Of a stretch of 23,625 bases of DNA, positions 8,102 through 16,198 are shown one piece after another. The notes beneath the pieces are model-generated. The model was not told the origin of the DNA, did not search any database, and was given only the letters and a program-made list of their open reading frames with translations. Source of the stretch: JAVKDP01 sp040222185 (GTDB taxonomy: Bacteria; Bacteroidota; Rhodothermia; Balneolales; Balneolaceae); assembly GCA_040222185.1 (NCBI GenBank), contig JAVKDP010000045.1, forward strand, positions 1 through 23,625. The letters run 5' to 3'. The translations under genes and the position numbers were made by a program. How positions within the stretch are numbered: the stretch's first letter is position 1; each line of letters starts with the position of its first letter.

Positions 8102-9184
8102 TTAGTCCTCAAAAACTGAAAACGTCTGATCCGGTTTCATTGCTAATACAGATTCAACCATAATCGAAATCAGGTTCTCAACATCCTTCATTGAGCAGAC
8201 TTCTACAGGAGAGTGCATATATCGCAATGGCAAAGATATCAGGGCACTTGGTATTCCGGTTTGCTGGTAGAAAATACTATCAGTATCTGTTCCTGTTCTT
8301 ACACTAGTAGCTTCGTGTTGTACTTCGATTTTAGCTTTTTCACATACTTCTTCTAAAAACGATACAACTTTAGGATGGTTAGCTCCTCCATGCTGGATAG
8401 TAGGCCCTTCTCCTAATAGCACTGTTCCATGTTCCTTTTGGTCAATTCCAGGGGTATCAGTGGAATGTGTTACATCAGTTACCAGTGCTACATCAGGCAT
8501 AAAGCGATAGCTCATCATCCTGGCACCAAAACCTCCAACTTCTTCCTGGATAGAGTTTAGAGCCAACACATTTACCTTAAGCTCACTTCTACGATCATTC
8601 AATATTCTGAGAGACTCCGCAATGATATAACCCCCGATTCTATTATCTAATGCTCTACCAGTAAGTATATCTTCATTTAGAAATTCTGAATCAGAAGCGT
8701 ATGTGATTGGGTCTCCGATTTGGATCATCTCAAGAGCTTCTTCTTTGCTACTCACTCCGATATCAACATAAATCTCTTTCCAGGCAGGTTCTTTCCCACC
8801 ACCATTTTTAACCGTTTGTAAGTGAATGGCAGTATTTCCGGTTACTCCAACCACTTTTCCTTTTTTATTATGGATATAAACTTTCTTTGCTCTTGCGATT
8901 GTTGAATCACTACCACCAAGTTTATTCACATATACAAAACCCTGATCAGTTATATGTTGAACCACCATTCCAATTTCATCGCAGTGTGCTTCCAGCAAAA
9001 CAGTCGCAACATCTCCGCTGGTCTGTAATTTAGCTGCACAGGAACCATAAGCATCAGTAACAACTTCATCAGCGAACGTATTTACATAGTTCTTCCAAAC
9101 TTTCACTCCCTCCTTTTCATACCCTGTTGGGCTCGGGGTGGTTAGTAATTCTTCTAAAAACTGTCTTGAAGTTTGGTTACTCAT
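8102..9184 (-). CDS. M42-family metallo-aminopeptidase / cellulase M-like peptidase
   Basis: This 360-residue cytosolic di-metal aminopeptidase has the ligands expected for M42: His67 in EAHCDE, Asp180 in RALDNR, the catalytic and ligand pair Glu214-Glu215 in QEEVG, Asp237 in VTDVTH and His324 in YMHSP. M42 enzymes (TET, FrvX and YsdC relatives) form large dodecameric shells that trim short peptides from the N-terminus; the exact residue preference cannot be read here. The name 'cellulase M' is historical and no glycosidase function is implied. The ATG at 9184 is the natural start. The gene is divergent from the thioesterase gene across a 119-base region and convergent with the small membrane protein gene. 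Confidence 0.92.
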   Translation of the reverse strand: MSNQTSRQFLEELLTTPSPTGYEKEGVKVWKNYVNTFADEVVTDAYGSCAAKLQTSGDVATVLLEAHCDEIGMVVQHITDQGFVYVNKLGGSDSTIARAKKVYIHNKKGKVVGVTGNTAIHLQTVKNGGGKEPAWKEIYVDIGVSSKEEALEMIQIGDPITYASDSEFLNEDILTGRALDNRIGGYIIAESLRILNDRRSELKVNVLALNSIQEEVGGFGARMMSYRFMPDVALVTDVTHSTDTPGIDQKEHGTVLLGEGPTIQHGGANHPKVVSFLEEVCEKAKIEVQHEATSVRTGTDTDSIFYQQTGIPSALISLPLRYMHSPVEVCSMKDVENLISIMVESVLAMKPDQTFSVFED

Positions 9185-9254
9185 GTAAAGTTACTTTCAT
9201 TAAAATTCGGCTGAATATAAGAAATCGTACAACTCATTAAGACTTATTCTGCTT

Positions 9255-9262
9255 TAACTTTG
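9255..9262 (+). promoter_or_regulatory. Candidate -7 element for the thioesterase/HD pair
   Basis: TAACTTTG matches TAnnTTTG exactly and lies 41 bases before the ATG at 9304. No TTG is found 19-21 bases upstream, so only half of the expected promoter is present. Nothing convincing was seen for the divergent M42 gene in the same 119-base gap. Confidence 0.3.
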
Positions 9263-9303
9263 AATTTGTAAAATAGCTTCGCATTTTCAGTTCAAAACCG
9301 ACT

Positions 9304-9744
9304 ATGTATAAACCAGGCTACGACCCAAATTTATTTTATTACTGGCATGAAGTGGAAACACGTTTCAGGGATTTGGACCCTCTTAATCATGTGAATAACG
9401 CTGTTTTTAATACTTATTTTGAAGAAGCCAGAATTAACTTTGTGAATAAAGTCCCGGAATTGGCTTACTCCTTTGAAGAAGGCAAAGCATTTGTGCTTGT
9501 TAAGTGTACAATAGAGTATTTAAAACCTGTCACCTACCCTTCAACTCTGCTCATAGGTACCAGCTGCCTGGATATTGGGAATACAAGCGTAGAAGCACTT
9601 CAAGTGATGTATGACAAAGAAACTAAAAAAATTCATGCTACTGCTGTTACAAAAGGAGTATGGTTTGATGTAAAAACAAACAGGCCAGCCCGCGTACCTG
9701 AGATCGAAAATATTAATGATATGATGATAAGCTTCGAGAATTAA
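9304..9744 (+). CDS. Acyl-CoA thioesterase, YbgC/FadM-like hotdog fold
   Basis: A 146-residue single hotdog domain. The family signature appears as RFRDLDPLNHVNNAVF with Asp25 as the catalytic acid and His29 and Asn31/Asn32 following, then YFEEAR near 38-43. Such enzymes hydrolyse acyl-CoA or acyl-ACP thioesters in the cytoplasm and act in fatty-acid turnover or quality control; the chain-length preference is unknown. Its TAA stop shares one base with the ATG of the HD-domain gene, so the two are translationally coupled. The functional link between a thioesterase and an HD nucleotidase is not obvious. Confidence 0.88.
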   Translation: MYKPGYDPNLFYYWHEVETRFRDLDPLNHVNNAVFNTYFEEARINFVNKVPELAYSFEEGKAFVLVKCTIEYLKPVTYPSTLLIGTSCLDIGNTSVEALQVMYDKETKKIHATAVTKGVWFDVKTNRPARVPEIENINDMMISFEN

Positions 9745-10994
9745 TGGATAAAAGTACACGCTATAAGATTTTCAATGATCCGATTCATGGCTTCATTACT
9801 GTACCAAAAGGAATCATTTTAAAACTCATCGATCATCCTTATGTGCAGCGACTTCGCCGGATCAGACAACTCGGTCTGGGTTATTTGGTTTTCCCTACTG
9901 CTGAGCATTCTCGTTTTTCTCATGCTTTGGGAGCTCTGGAACTCGGCCAACGAGTACTAACAAACCTCAGGGAAAAAGACACTACGATTAGTGAAAAAGA
10001 ATATGACGGAACTCTGATTGCTCTCTTATTACATGATGTAGGTCATGGCCCCCTTTCTCATACGCTAGAACATTCTTTGATCAATAACTTCAGCCACGAA
10101 ATGATGAGCCTCGCTATTATGAAGCAGCTCAATAAAGAAATGAATGGGGCACTTGATACTGCCATTGCGATATTTACTAACCAGTATCCAAAGAAATTCC
10201 TGTACCAGCTTGTATCCTCCCAACTTGACCTGGATCGCCTGGATTACCTTCGGCGAGATAGTTTCTTCACAGGTGTCTCAGAGGGAACAGTAGGAATAAA
10301 CCGTATCCTGAAAACTATGAGAGTTTTTAACGGCAATATTGTAATCGAAAAGAAAGGAATCTATGCTGTTGAAAACTATATCATTGCCCGACGATTAATG
10401 TACATGCAGGTTTATCTCCATAAAACCGTATTAAGTGCTGACGCTTTGTTAAGAAAAATCTTCGAAAGAGTCACTGAATTACTTAATTCCGGAAACGAGG
10501 TTCCATTTAGTTCTCCCAACCTGAGATTCTTTCTACAGGAAAAGCCTACAGCTCAAAAAAGAATTACTCCTAAGACTATTGATATATATACTTCTCTGGA
10601 TGACTACGACATCTATCAAAATATAAAAACCTGGAAGGATTGTACTGACCCTGTTTTAGCAAATTTGAGTGAGCGGTTTTTAAACAGAACATTATTCAGA
10701 ACTACTTTTTTGGAAAAAGCACCTGATGAAAAACTTAGAGAAAGTATAGCCAGAAAAACCAAGAAAGCTCTTAACGATATGAATCTAAACGTTAATGGTA
10801 AGGATTTGGATTACTATTATAGCCTTGAAAAGAATCAAACTGAGGCTTACAAATATAAAAATGATAGTATCTGGATATTAGACAATGAGAATGCCATCGA
10901 GTTTTCTAAAGCATCTGACACTAAGAGTATTATTGCTCTTACTAAACCAATAGTTCGTTACTATTGCGTTCACCTTAAAGAAATTACTGTTTAG
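9744..10994 (+). CDS. HD-domain phosphohydrolase, SAMHD1/dGTPase-like
   Basis: This 416-residue protein opens with NDPIHGFI (11-18), the hallmark of the SAMHD1/YdhJ-like branch of HD hydrolases. The HD metal site is complete: His60 in FSHALG, His97-Asp98 in LLHDVGHGP, and Asp162 within QLDLDRLDYLRRD. The second half is helical and probably regulatory or oligomerising. Members hydrolyse dNTPs, or dGTP in particular, to the nucleoside and triphosphate. Substrate cannot be deduced from the sequence, but the dNTP-related genes elsewhere in the window fit nucleotide pool control. The ATG overlaps the thioesterase stop. The 3' end overlaps the convergent histidine kinase gene by four bases, leaving no room for a terminator between them. 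Confidence 0.9.
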   Translation: MDKSTRYKIFNDPIHGFITVPKGIILKLIDHPYVQRLRRIRQLGLGYLVFPTAEHSRFSHALGALELGQRVLTNLREKDTTISEKEYDGTLIALLLHDVGHGPLSHTLEHSLINNFSHEMMSLAIMKQLNKEMNGALDTAIAIFTNQYPKKFLYQLVSSQLDLDRLDYLRRDSFFTGVSEGTVGINRILKTMRVFNGNIVIEKKGIYAVENYIIARRLMYMQVYLHKTVLSADALLRKIFERVTELLNSGNEVPFSSPNLRFFLQEKPTAQKRITPKTIDIYTSLDDYDIYQNIKTWKDCTDPVLANLSERFLNRTLFRTTFLEKAPDEKLRESIARKTKKALNDMNLNVNGKDLDYYYSLEKNQTEAYKYKNDSIWILDNENAIEFSKASDTKSIIALTKPIVRYYCVHLKEITV

Positions 10995-13321
10995 CCTTTT
11001 TTGGCTATTTCCCGGAGTACTTTAAGGGCCTTCACTATAAATGCATAATCGAAATCTTTTGCTGCTTTTATAAGCCTCAAAAGATTAGGGTTGTCGATAT
11101 CATCTCTTAAGTTAAGCGTTTCCTGAAAGTTTGAAATGGCATCTAAATCCTGGACCAGAAGTGTATTCTTGATGATCATTTTGTTTTCAGTATTAAGCTG
11201 AAAAATATATTCTGCAACTTCTTCGACAGTTACTTCTTTTGCTCCATCTGTTTGTTCAACTGTATTCTGAATAAGATCTTCACCCGGTAACTGGTTATGA
11301 ATAGAATCAATTAGCTCTTCTTCTTTAAAAGGCTTTTGTAAATAGTCAGAAAAACCACTGGCAATGAACTCATCTTTACTCTCTTTAAAACCACCTGCAG
11401 TAACTACGATTATCGGAATATCCTTAATTTCAGAATCCATAGCCCGAATGGCAGCCATAGCTTCCTTACCATTCATTATCGGCATATTGATATCCATCAA
11501 AATCACATCAGGGTTATACTCTTCAAGCTTTTTCAAAGCATCCTTTCCGTCAACGGCTTCATCAAAATCGAAACCATTCTCCTGAAGTATTATCCTGGTT
11601 ATGATACGATTTGGCTCCAGATCATCTACAATAAGAACTTTTATTTTCTTGCTTGAGTCTATTTCTTTCTTAACTGTTTCCTTTATTTCATTTAGCTCAT
11701 GTTCATCATCCAGAATCTCAATTGGAATTAACACATCAACTAATGTTCCTTTACCTTCTTCACTTGTTATGGAAATATCTCCACCTAAAAATACAGCGAG
11801 TCTCTTACAAAGTGTCAATCCGAGCCCTGTTCCATTATACTTGATGCTATCATCCTGCCAGAAAGGTTGAAAGATAAACTCTTGCTTGGTTTTAGAAATA
11901 CCTATCCCCGTATCCATTACACTCATCTTAATAACTGTTCCCCTCATGTTACTAAGAGAAGTATTTTCTTCCACTGATAGTGAGAAAGAAATTTCGCCCT
12001 TACTTGTAAACTTCAAAGCATTGGAAAGTAAATTTTTCAGTATGCTGGAGACCTTTTCCAGGTCTACTTGAACTTTTTGAGGGAAATTCTCGGACATATT
12101 CATTGAGAACTTTAACCCTTTATCAGATGCCTCTTTTTTGTACTTAGCGAGGAAGCTTTCAAAGAATGATTTTAATTCCGTTGGGAGCGCAGCTAATTTA
12201 GTTTGTTCTGAATCTAGTTTAGAAAGCTCAAGTATGTCATTAACCATACTCAACAATTCTTCCCCACCTTTAGCCATTGCAGAGATATGCTCTTTCTCTA
12301 TACTCGTAAGAGACTCACTTTTTTCAAGAATCTGAGAATATCCAAGAATTGCATTTAGTGGCGTCCTGAGTTCATGAGACATACTGGATATAAAGTTCGA
12401 CTTAGCCAAACTGGCTTCCTCTGCTAATTCTTTATTTTGTAATAGCTGTCTTTCTGCTTCTTTCTTAATTGTTATATCCCTGGTAACCGATTGAAAACCA
12501 AGTGTAACTCCATAATCTTTTATGGCAGTAATGGTTTGCCCAAACCAGATTAGTTTGCCGGATTTGGTTCTCCCTCTAAATTCTAAATAACTACTATCTA
12601 AACCTTTTTTTACCTGGTCTCTGTAGAACGTCCTGACTTTAACTCGGTCTTCTTCATCAACAATATCCCAGAAGTTTAATTTGGTAAACTCCTCTTCTGA
12701 ATATTCGGTTATTTTAGTAACAATAGAGTTTACGAATGTGAAGTTACCCTCCAGATCTATTCTGAAAATAATATCCTGGGCAGACTCAACAAGCTGTTTG
12801 TACTCATTCTGAGTCTCAGAAAGCCTTTCTTCAATAAACTTTCTATCAGAAACATCAGAAGCAATAACCAGAATATAGCTTGGTCCGTTTTTTTTGAATC
12901 TTAAACTTCTCTTTTGAACTTGCAGCCATTGTCTTTCTTTATTTCTTAAGAAATATGGACTATATATAATAGAAGATGATTTTCCTTCTTCAATCTTGTC
13001 ATTGTTCTTTACAAAGGCTTGGATCAGGTCGCGGGCGATCGAAAGTTCTTTGAATGGCTGGGCTGTTAATTCTTCCCTCGAGATACCAATAAGCTCTTCA
13101 AAGCTTTTATTTGCAAGAATCACTTTGAACGATGAGTCAAAAAAAGCGATGTACTGATCCTGTTCATTCATTAAAGAGTCAATCAAAAACTCATTAATAT
13201 CATCACCTGATCGCTTAAAAAAGAAGCTGTATAATAATATAAAAAGGATAACAAGAAACAGAGCCAGTAAGGCTATTTCGAAATTACCTAACCCTAAAAT
13301 TGAAAGAAATAATGATAGCAT
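10991..13321 (-). CDS. Hybrid sensor histidine kinase with two PAS domains and a receiver domain
   Basis: A 776-residue membrane-anchored kinase. One N-terminal transmembrane helix (about 14-35) is followed by two PAS domains (about 45-160 and 170-290, each ending in DVSDR- or DITIKK-type PAC segments). The dimerisation domain carries the phosphoacceptor H316 in SMSHELRTPL. The ATPase domain has the N box (Asn430/Asn434), G1 DTGIGIS (470-476) and G2 NGTGLGL (496-502). A receiver domain (560-678) has Asp566-Asp567, phosphoacceptor Asp610, Thr641 and Lys663. The last 80 residues form a helical tail without a His, so it is not a canonical HPt domain. No periplasmic sensor domain exists, so PAS domains probably sense a cytosolic cue. 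No response-regulator gene is adjacent. It lies 78 bases behind folA on the same strand; no clear ribosome binding site was seen. Confidence 0.93.
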   Translation of the reverse strand: MLSLFLSILGLGNFEIALLALFLVILFILLYSFFFKRSGDDINEFLIDSLMNEQDQYIAFFDSSFKVILANKSFEELIGISREELTAQPFKELSIARDLIQAFVKNNDKIEEGKSSSIIYSPYFLRNKERQWLQVQKRSLRFKKNGPSYILVIASDVSDRKFIEERLSETQNEYKQLVESAQDIIFRIDLEGNFTFVNSIVTKITEYSEEEFTKLNFWDIVDEEDRVKVRTFYRDQVKKGLDSSYLEFRGRTKSGKLIWFGQTITAIKDYGVTLGFQSVTRDITIKKEAERQLLQNKELAEEASLAKSNFISSMSHELRTPLNAILGYSQILEKSESLTSIEKEHISAMAKGGEELLSMVNDILELSKLDSEQTKLAALPTELKSFFESFLAKYKKEASDKGLKFSMNMSENFPQKVQVDLEKVSSILKNLLSNALKFTSKGEISFSLSVEENTSLSNMRGTVIKMSVMDTGIGISKTKQEFIFQPFWQDDSIKYNGTGLGLTLCKRLAVFLGGDISITSEEGKGTLVDVLIPIEILDDEHELNEIKETVKKEIDSSKKIKVLIVDDLEPNRIITRIILQENGFDFDEAVDGKDALKKLEEYNPDVILMDINMPIMNGKEAMAAIRAMDSEIKDIPIIVVTAGGFKESKDEFIASGFSDYLQKPFKEEELIDSIHNQLPGEDLIQNTVEQTDGAKEVTVEEVAEYIFQLNTENKMIIKNTLLVQDLDAISNFQETLNLRDDIDNPNLLRLIKAAKDFDYAFIVKALKVLREIAKKG

Positions 13322-13373
13322 TAATAACCAATAAATAACGAGGTAAGGTAAATAAATAAGGCATCGATGTTAG

Positions 13374-13397
13374 TTAATCTTTCTTAATTAAGATTAA
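13374..13397. repeat. AT-rich inverted repeat between folA and the histidine kinase gene
   Basis: TTAATCTT (13374-13381) and AAGATTAA (13390-13397) form a perfect 8-base inverted repeat around an 8-base loop. Inside it, TCTTAATTAAGA (13382-13393) is a 12-base palindrome in its own right. It lies just downstream of the folA stop. The stem is almost free of G-C pairs and no U-run follows, so a simple intrinsic terminator is unlikely. A protein-binding site or a chance AT-rich palindrome are both possible. Confidence 0.4.
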
Positions 13398-13399
13398 TA

Positions 13400-13870
13400 T
13401 CACCGAATCCTTCTGTATTCTATAAACGACAATTCATCGCTTTCTTTCCTAGAAACCTCTTCCCAGTTAATACCTAGCTGATCTCTGTATTCAGGGAAAA
13501 AAGTATCCCCATCATACTCTTTGCCAATCTCTGTAATTATTAACTTATCTGCAATCGGAAGAGTTTCTTTATATAGAATACCTCCGCCAATAATAAAAAC
13601 CTCTTTGTCTTCCAAAACAGCTAAAGCTTCTTCTAATGATTTGAAGGTCTCTACATTATCATAGTCCTTTGTTCTCGAGAGTACTATATTTCTTCGACCT
13701 GGTAAGGGCTTTTCATTGAGTTCTTCGAAAACACCCCGTCCCATAATAATAGTATTTCCAAGTGTTATTGATTTGAAGTGCTTTAAATCTTCTGAATAAC
13801 GCCATGGCAACTGCCCATCTAGCCCGATAACGAGATTGGGATCGTGAGCAGTGATCAAAGTTAGGGTCAT
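13400..13870 (-). CDS. folA: Dihydrofolate reductase
   Basis: This 156-residue protein reduces dihydrofolate with NADPH. Landmarks: IGLDGQLPW (15-23), the catalytic acid Asp28 (in SEDLKHF, aligning with Asp27 of E. coli), the TIIMGR segment (40-45), the NADPH-binding stretch LSRT (64-67) and IIGGGILY (93-100). Its length matches the type I chromosomal enzyme of about 160 residues. The ATG overlaps the thyA stop as ATGA, so it is translationally coupled with the enzyme that generates its substrate. Confidence 0.96.
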   Translation of the reverse strand: MTLTLITAHDPNLVIGLDGQLPWRYSEDLKHFKSITLGNTIIMGRGVFEELNEKPLPGRRNIVLSRTKDYDNVETFKSLEEALAVLEDKEVFIIGGGILYKETLPIADKLIITEIGKEYDGDTFFPEYRDQLGINWEEVSRKESDELSFIEYRRIR

Positions 13871-14706
13871 ACTGCAACCTCAAAACGAATCAGAGGATCC
13901 GGATCGTAACCTTCTAAAGTGAAATCTTCGAATGTGAGATCATCAATATTCTTTTTGGCAATTTTGAGAGTCGGGAGTTTCTTTGGTTCTCTTTTGAGTT
14001 GCTCTTTCAAACCTTCAACATGATTCACATAAATATGAGCATCAACAATGGTATGAGCGAATGTACCTGGCTCTAAACCTACTTCCTGTGCTATCGCCAA
14101 TGTAAGGGCTGAATAACATGCCAGATTAAAAGGTATTCCTAATGCAATATCACCAGAGCGTTGTGTTAGGTGACAATTTAGTTTTCCATTGGAAACATTG
14201 AAAATATACATGATATGACAAGGCGGTAACGCCATCTCACCAAGTAAACCCGGATGCCAGGTACTAACCACTATTCTTCTACTATTCGGATTAGTTTTGA
14301 GCATTTCAATAGCTCTTTGAACCTGATCAAATTCTTTTCTTACCCAAACTTCGCTTTCACTCCCGTCTGAAGCCTCTTTAGTTTCTTTTTGGAGGTATGG
14401 AAACCTTCTCCATAATACCGGATAGATTGGACCAACATGGCCATCTTCTGCTGCCCAAGCATCCCAAATATGGCAATCCTTTTCATCTCTAAGCCATCTT
14501 ATATGATCCTCTCCCCTCAAATACCAAAGTAACTCAAGAATTACAGAGCGAAAGAAAACTTTTTTCGTAGTCAACAACGGAAATCCTTCAGAAAGATCAA
14601 CACGATAGCTTTCTGCAAAATTTGAAATAGTATCAGTACCAGTTCTGTTTTCCTTTCTTACTCCATGTTCTAAAACATTTTTTACAAGGTCTAAATAGGC
14701 TTTCAT
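13867..14706 (-). CDS. thyA: Thymidylate synthase (ThyA)
   Basis: This 279-residue enzyme methylates dUMP to dTMP using methylene-tetrahydrofolate and releases dihydrofolate, which FolA recycles. Visible: Arg21 in ENRTGTDT, the catalytic Cys163 in LPPCH, QRSGDIALGIPFN (dUMP and phosphate binding), and DAHIYVNH. The segment usually read as GPxYGxQWR appears here as GPIYPVLWRRF, so Gly-x-Gln is replaced by Pro-Val-Leu, and the preceding DxWA(D) element is DAWAAED. Core catalytic residues are intact, so it is probably active. It starts 14 bases after the mgtE stop and overlaps folA by four bases. The start ATG is directly followed by conserved MKAYLDLV. Confidence 0.95.
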   Translation of the reverse strand: MKAYLDLVKNVLEHGVRKENRTGTDTISNFAESYRVDLSEGFPLLTTKKVFFRSVILELLWYLRGEDHIRWLRDEKDCHIWDAWAAEDGHVGPIYPVLWRRFPYLQKETKEASDGSESEVWVRKEFDQVQRAIEMLKTNPNSRRIVVSTWHPGLLGEMALPPCHIMYIFNVSNGKLNCHLTQRSGDIALGIPFNLACYSALTLAIAQEVGLEPGTFAHTIVDAHIYVNHVEGLKEQLKREPKKLPTLKIAKKNIDDLTFEDFTLEGYDPDPLIRFEVAV

Positions 14707-14720
14707 GAATTTTCTAAAGA

Positions 14721-16103
14721 TTAAAGTAGTATTTCGCTTAGAAATAAGATTGCGATTGAAAAATAAATAATGATTCCGCTTACATCCACTATAGTTGCAA
14801 CAAAAGGTGCTGAAGAAACTGCAGGATCTAAACCCATTTTTGATAAGATAAAAGGAAGCATGGCTCCGATTATATTTCCAAATAAAACAATAGTTAATAA
14901 ACTCAGTGCTACCACGAGTGCAGTCAATATCATTTCAAGCCCGAAAGGATCTCCGGCAATTAGCTCCCAGCTTATTAGAGTTACAAAGCCTAGTAAACCG
15001 ATTAACCCACCAAGTACAAACCCGGAGATACATTCCCGTAATAGAACTTTTTTCCATCCGTCAAATTTGATATCGTCAGTAGCTAATGCTCTTATAATCA
15101 ATGTTGCAGCCTGGGCACCGGAGTTTCCACCACTGGAAATTATGAGAGGTACAAAAAAGGATAGAAACACCACTTTACTCAACAGCTCTTCATATTGCCC
15201 CATCGTTAGTGCTGTTAAAATCTGACCGACAAATAGAACAATAAGCCAACCTAATCTTTTCTTAACCATTTCTGTTATAGAAGTCTGAGAATAGTAGTCA
15301 TCAAGGGCGTCCATACCCGCCATTTTCTGCATATCCTCTGTAGTCTCTTCTTCTGCCACATCAATAACATCATCTACCGTAACAATACCGACAAGAACAC
15401 CATCTGTATCAACTACTGGAAGAGCAACCCGATCGTACTTCGCAAACATCTTAACAGCTTCTTCCTGGTCATCATATGCACTTAGTGCATTAAACGAATT
15501 GTCCATTAATGAAGAAATCGTGTCTTCCGGATTAGCTAAGATGATTTCGGTAATCGTCAAATCATCGATCAAATGTTCTTTATCATCAACTACATAAATA
15601 ACATTAAGTGTCTCAGCAATCTCAGCATATTTTCTTATGTGCTCCATACTCCGGTTCAAAGCCCAGTCCGACTTAACCCTTACGTATCTTGGAGTCATAA
15701 GTCGTCCAACACTTTCCTCCGGATAACCAAGTAATTTTTTTACCTGCTTCTGATCTTCTAACTTCATTGAGTTAATAACTCTTTGAGTAAGATAACCCGG
15801 GAGTTCTTCCATCAAAGCAACTTGCTCATCTGGTTCAAGATTGCCCATCACATCGGTTAACTGCTGCTTATTAAACAGTTCAAGAAGCTCAAGACCTTTA
15901 CCGGTTGGAAGTTCAGCAAACACATCTGCTGCAATAGCTTTCTTCAATAACCTAAATACAACAATAGCTACTTCTCCTTCCAATTCCACAAGTAGTTCTG
16001 AAATATCGGCTGGAGGCACATCTGTAAGAACTTCCTTTAAAGCTACCCAGTCTTTAGCTTCAATAAGTTCTTGAAATTCCGGTTTGATGAGCTGAACTAG
16101 CAT
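14721..16103 (-). CDS. mgtE: MgtE-family magnesium transporter
   Basis: This 460-residue channel imports Mg2+ across the inner membrane. Order of parts: a cytosolic superhelical N domain (about 1-130), two CBS domains (about 131-195 and 196-255) that sense Mg2+, a connecting plug helix (about 256-280), and five transmembrane helices (283-460). Family signatures are PLIISSGGNSGAQ (319-331) and the pore segment PFVATIVDVSG (433-443), where Asp440 corresponds to the selectivity Asp of Thermus MgtE. The length is standard and nothing is missing. Closing of the channel by Mg2+ bound to the acidic N and CBS domains is the known family regulation. No Mg2+ riboswitch fits the 95-base upstream gap. 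It may share a transcript with thyA and folA. Confidence 0.95.
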   Translation of the reverse strand: MLVQLIKPEFQELIEAKDWVALKEVLTDVPPADISELLVELEGEVAIVVFRLLKKAIAADVFAELPTGKGLELLELFNKQQLTDVMGNLEPDEQVALMEELPGYLTQRVINSMKLEDQKQVKKLLGYPEESVGRLMTPRYVRVKSDWALNRSMEHIRKYAEIAETLNVIYVVDDKEHLIDDLTITEIILANPEDTISSLMDNSFNALSAYDDQEEAVKMFAKYDRVALPVVDTDGVLVGIVTVDDVIDVAEEETTEDMQKMAGMDALDDYYSQTSITEMVKKRLGWLIVLFVGQILTALTMGQYEELLSKVVFLSFFVPLIISSGGNSGAQAATLIIRALATDDIKFDGWKKVLLRECISGFVLGGLIGLLGFVTLISWELIAGDPFGLEMILTALVVALSLLTIVLFGNIIGAMLPFILSKMGLDPAVSSAPFVATIVDVSGIIIYFSIAILFLSEILL

Positions 16104-16198
16104 TTTCTACATTCTTTGTAAGGGTATATCCACAAATTGAAGACGGCTAAGAATCGTGGTAAATATCCCAAAAAACAAGTGAATTGAATGAGAAATAT

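Noticed and set aside
14770..15225. Open plus-strand frame of 151 codons opposite mgtE
   Set aside because: It is antisense to a conserved transmembrane region, its residue composition is low in complexity, and it has no ribosome binding site or family resemblance.
16104..16198. Possible Mg2+ riboswitch or terminator in the gap between rnc and mgtE
   Set aside because: The gap is only 95 bases, too short for an M-box, and no G-C-rich hairpin followed by a U-run is visible.
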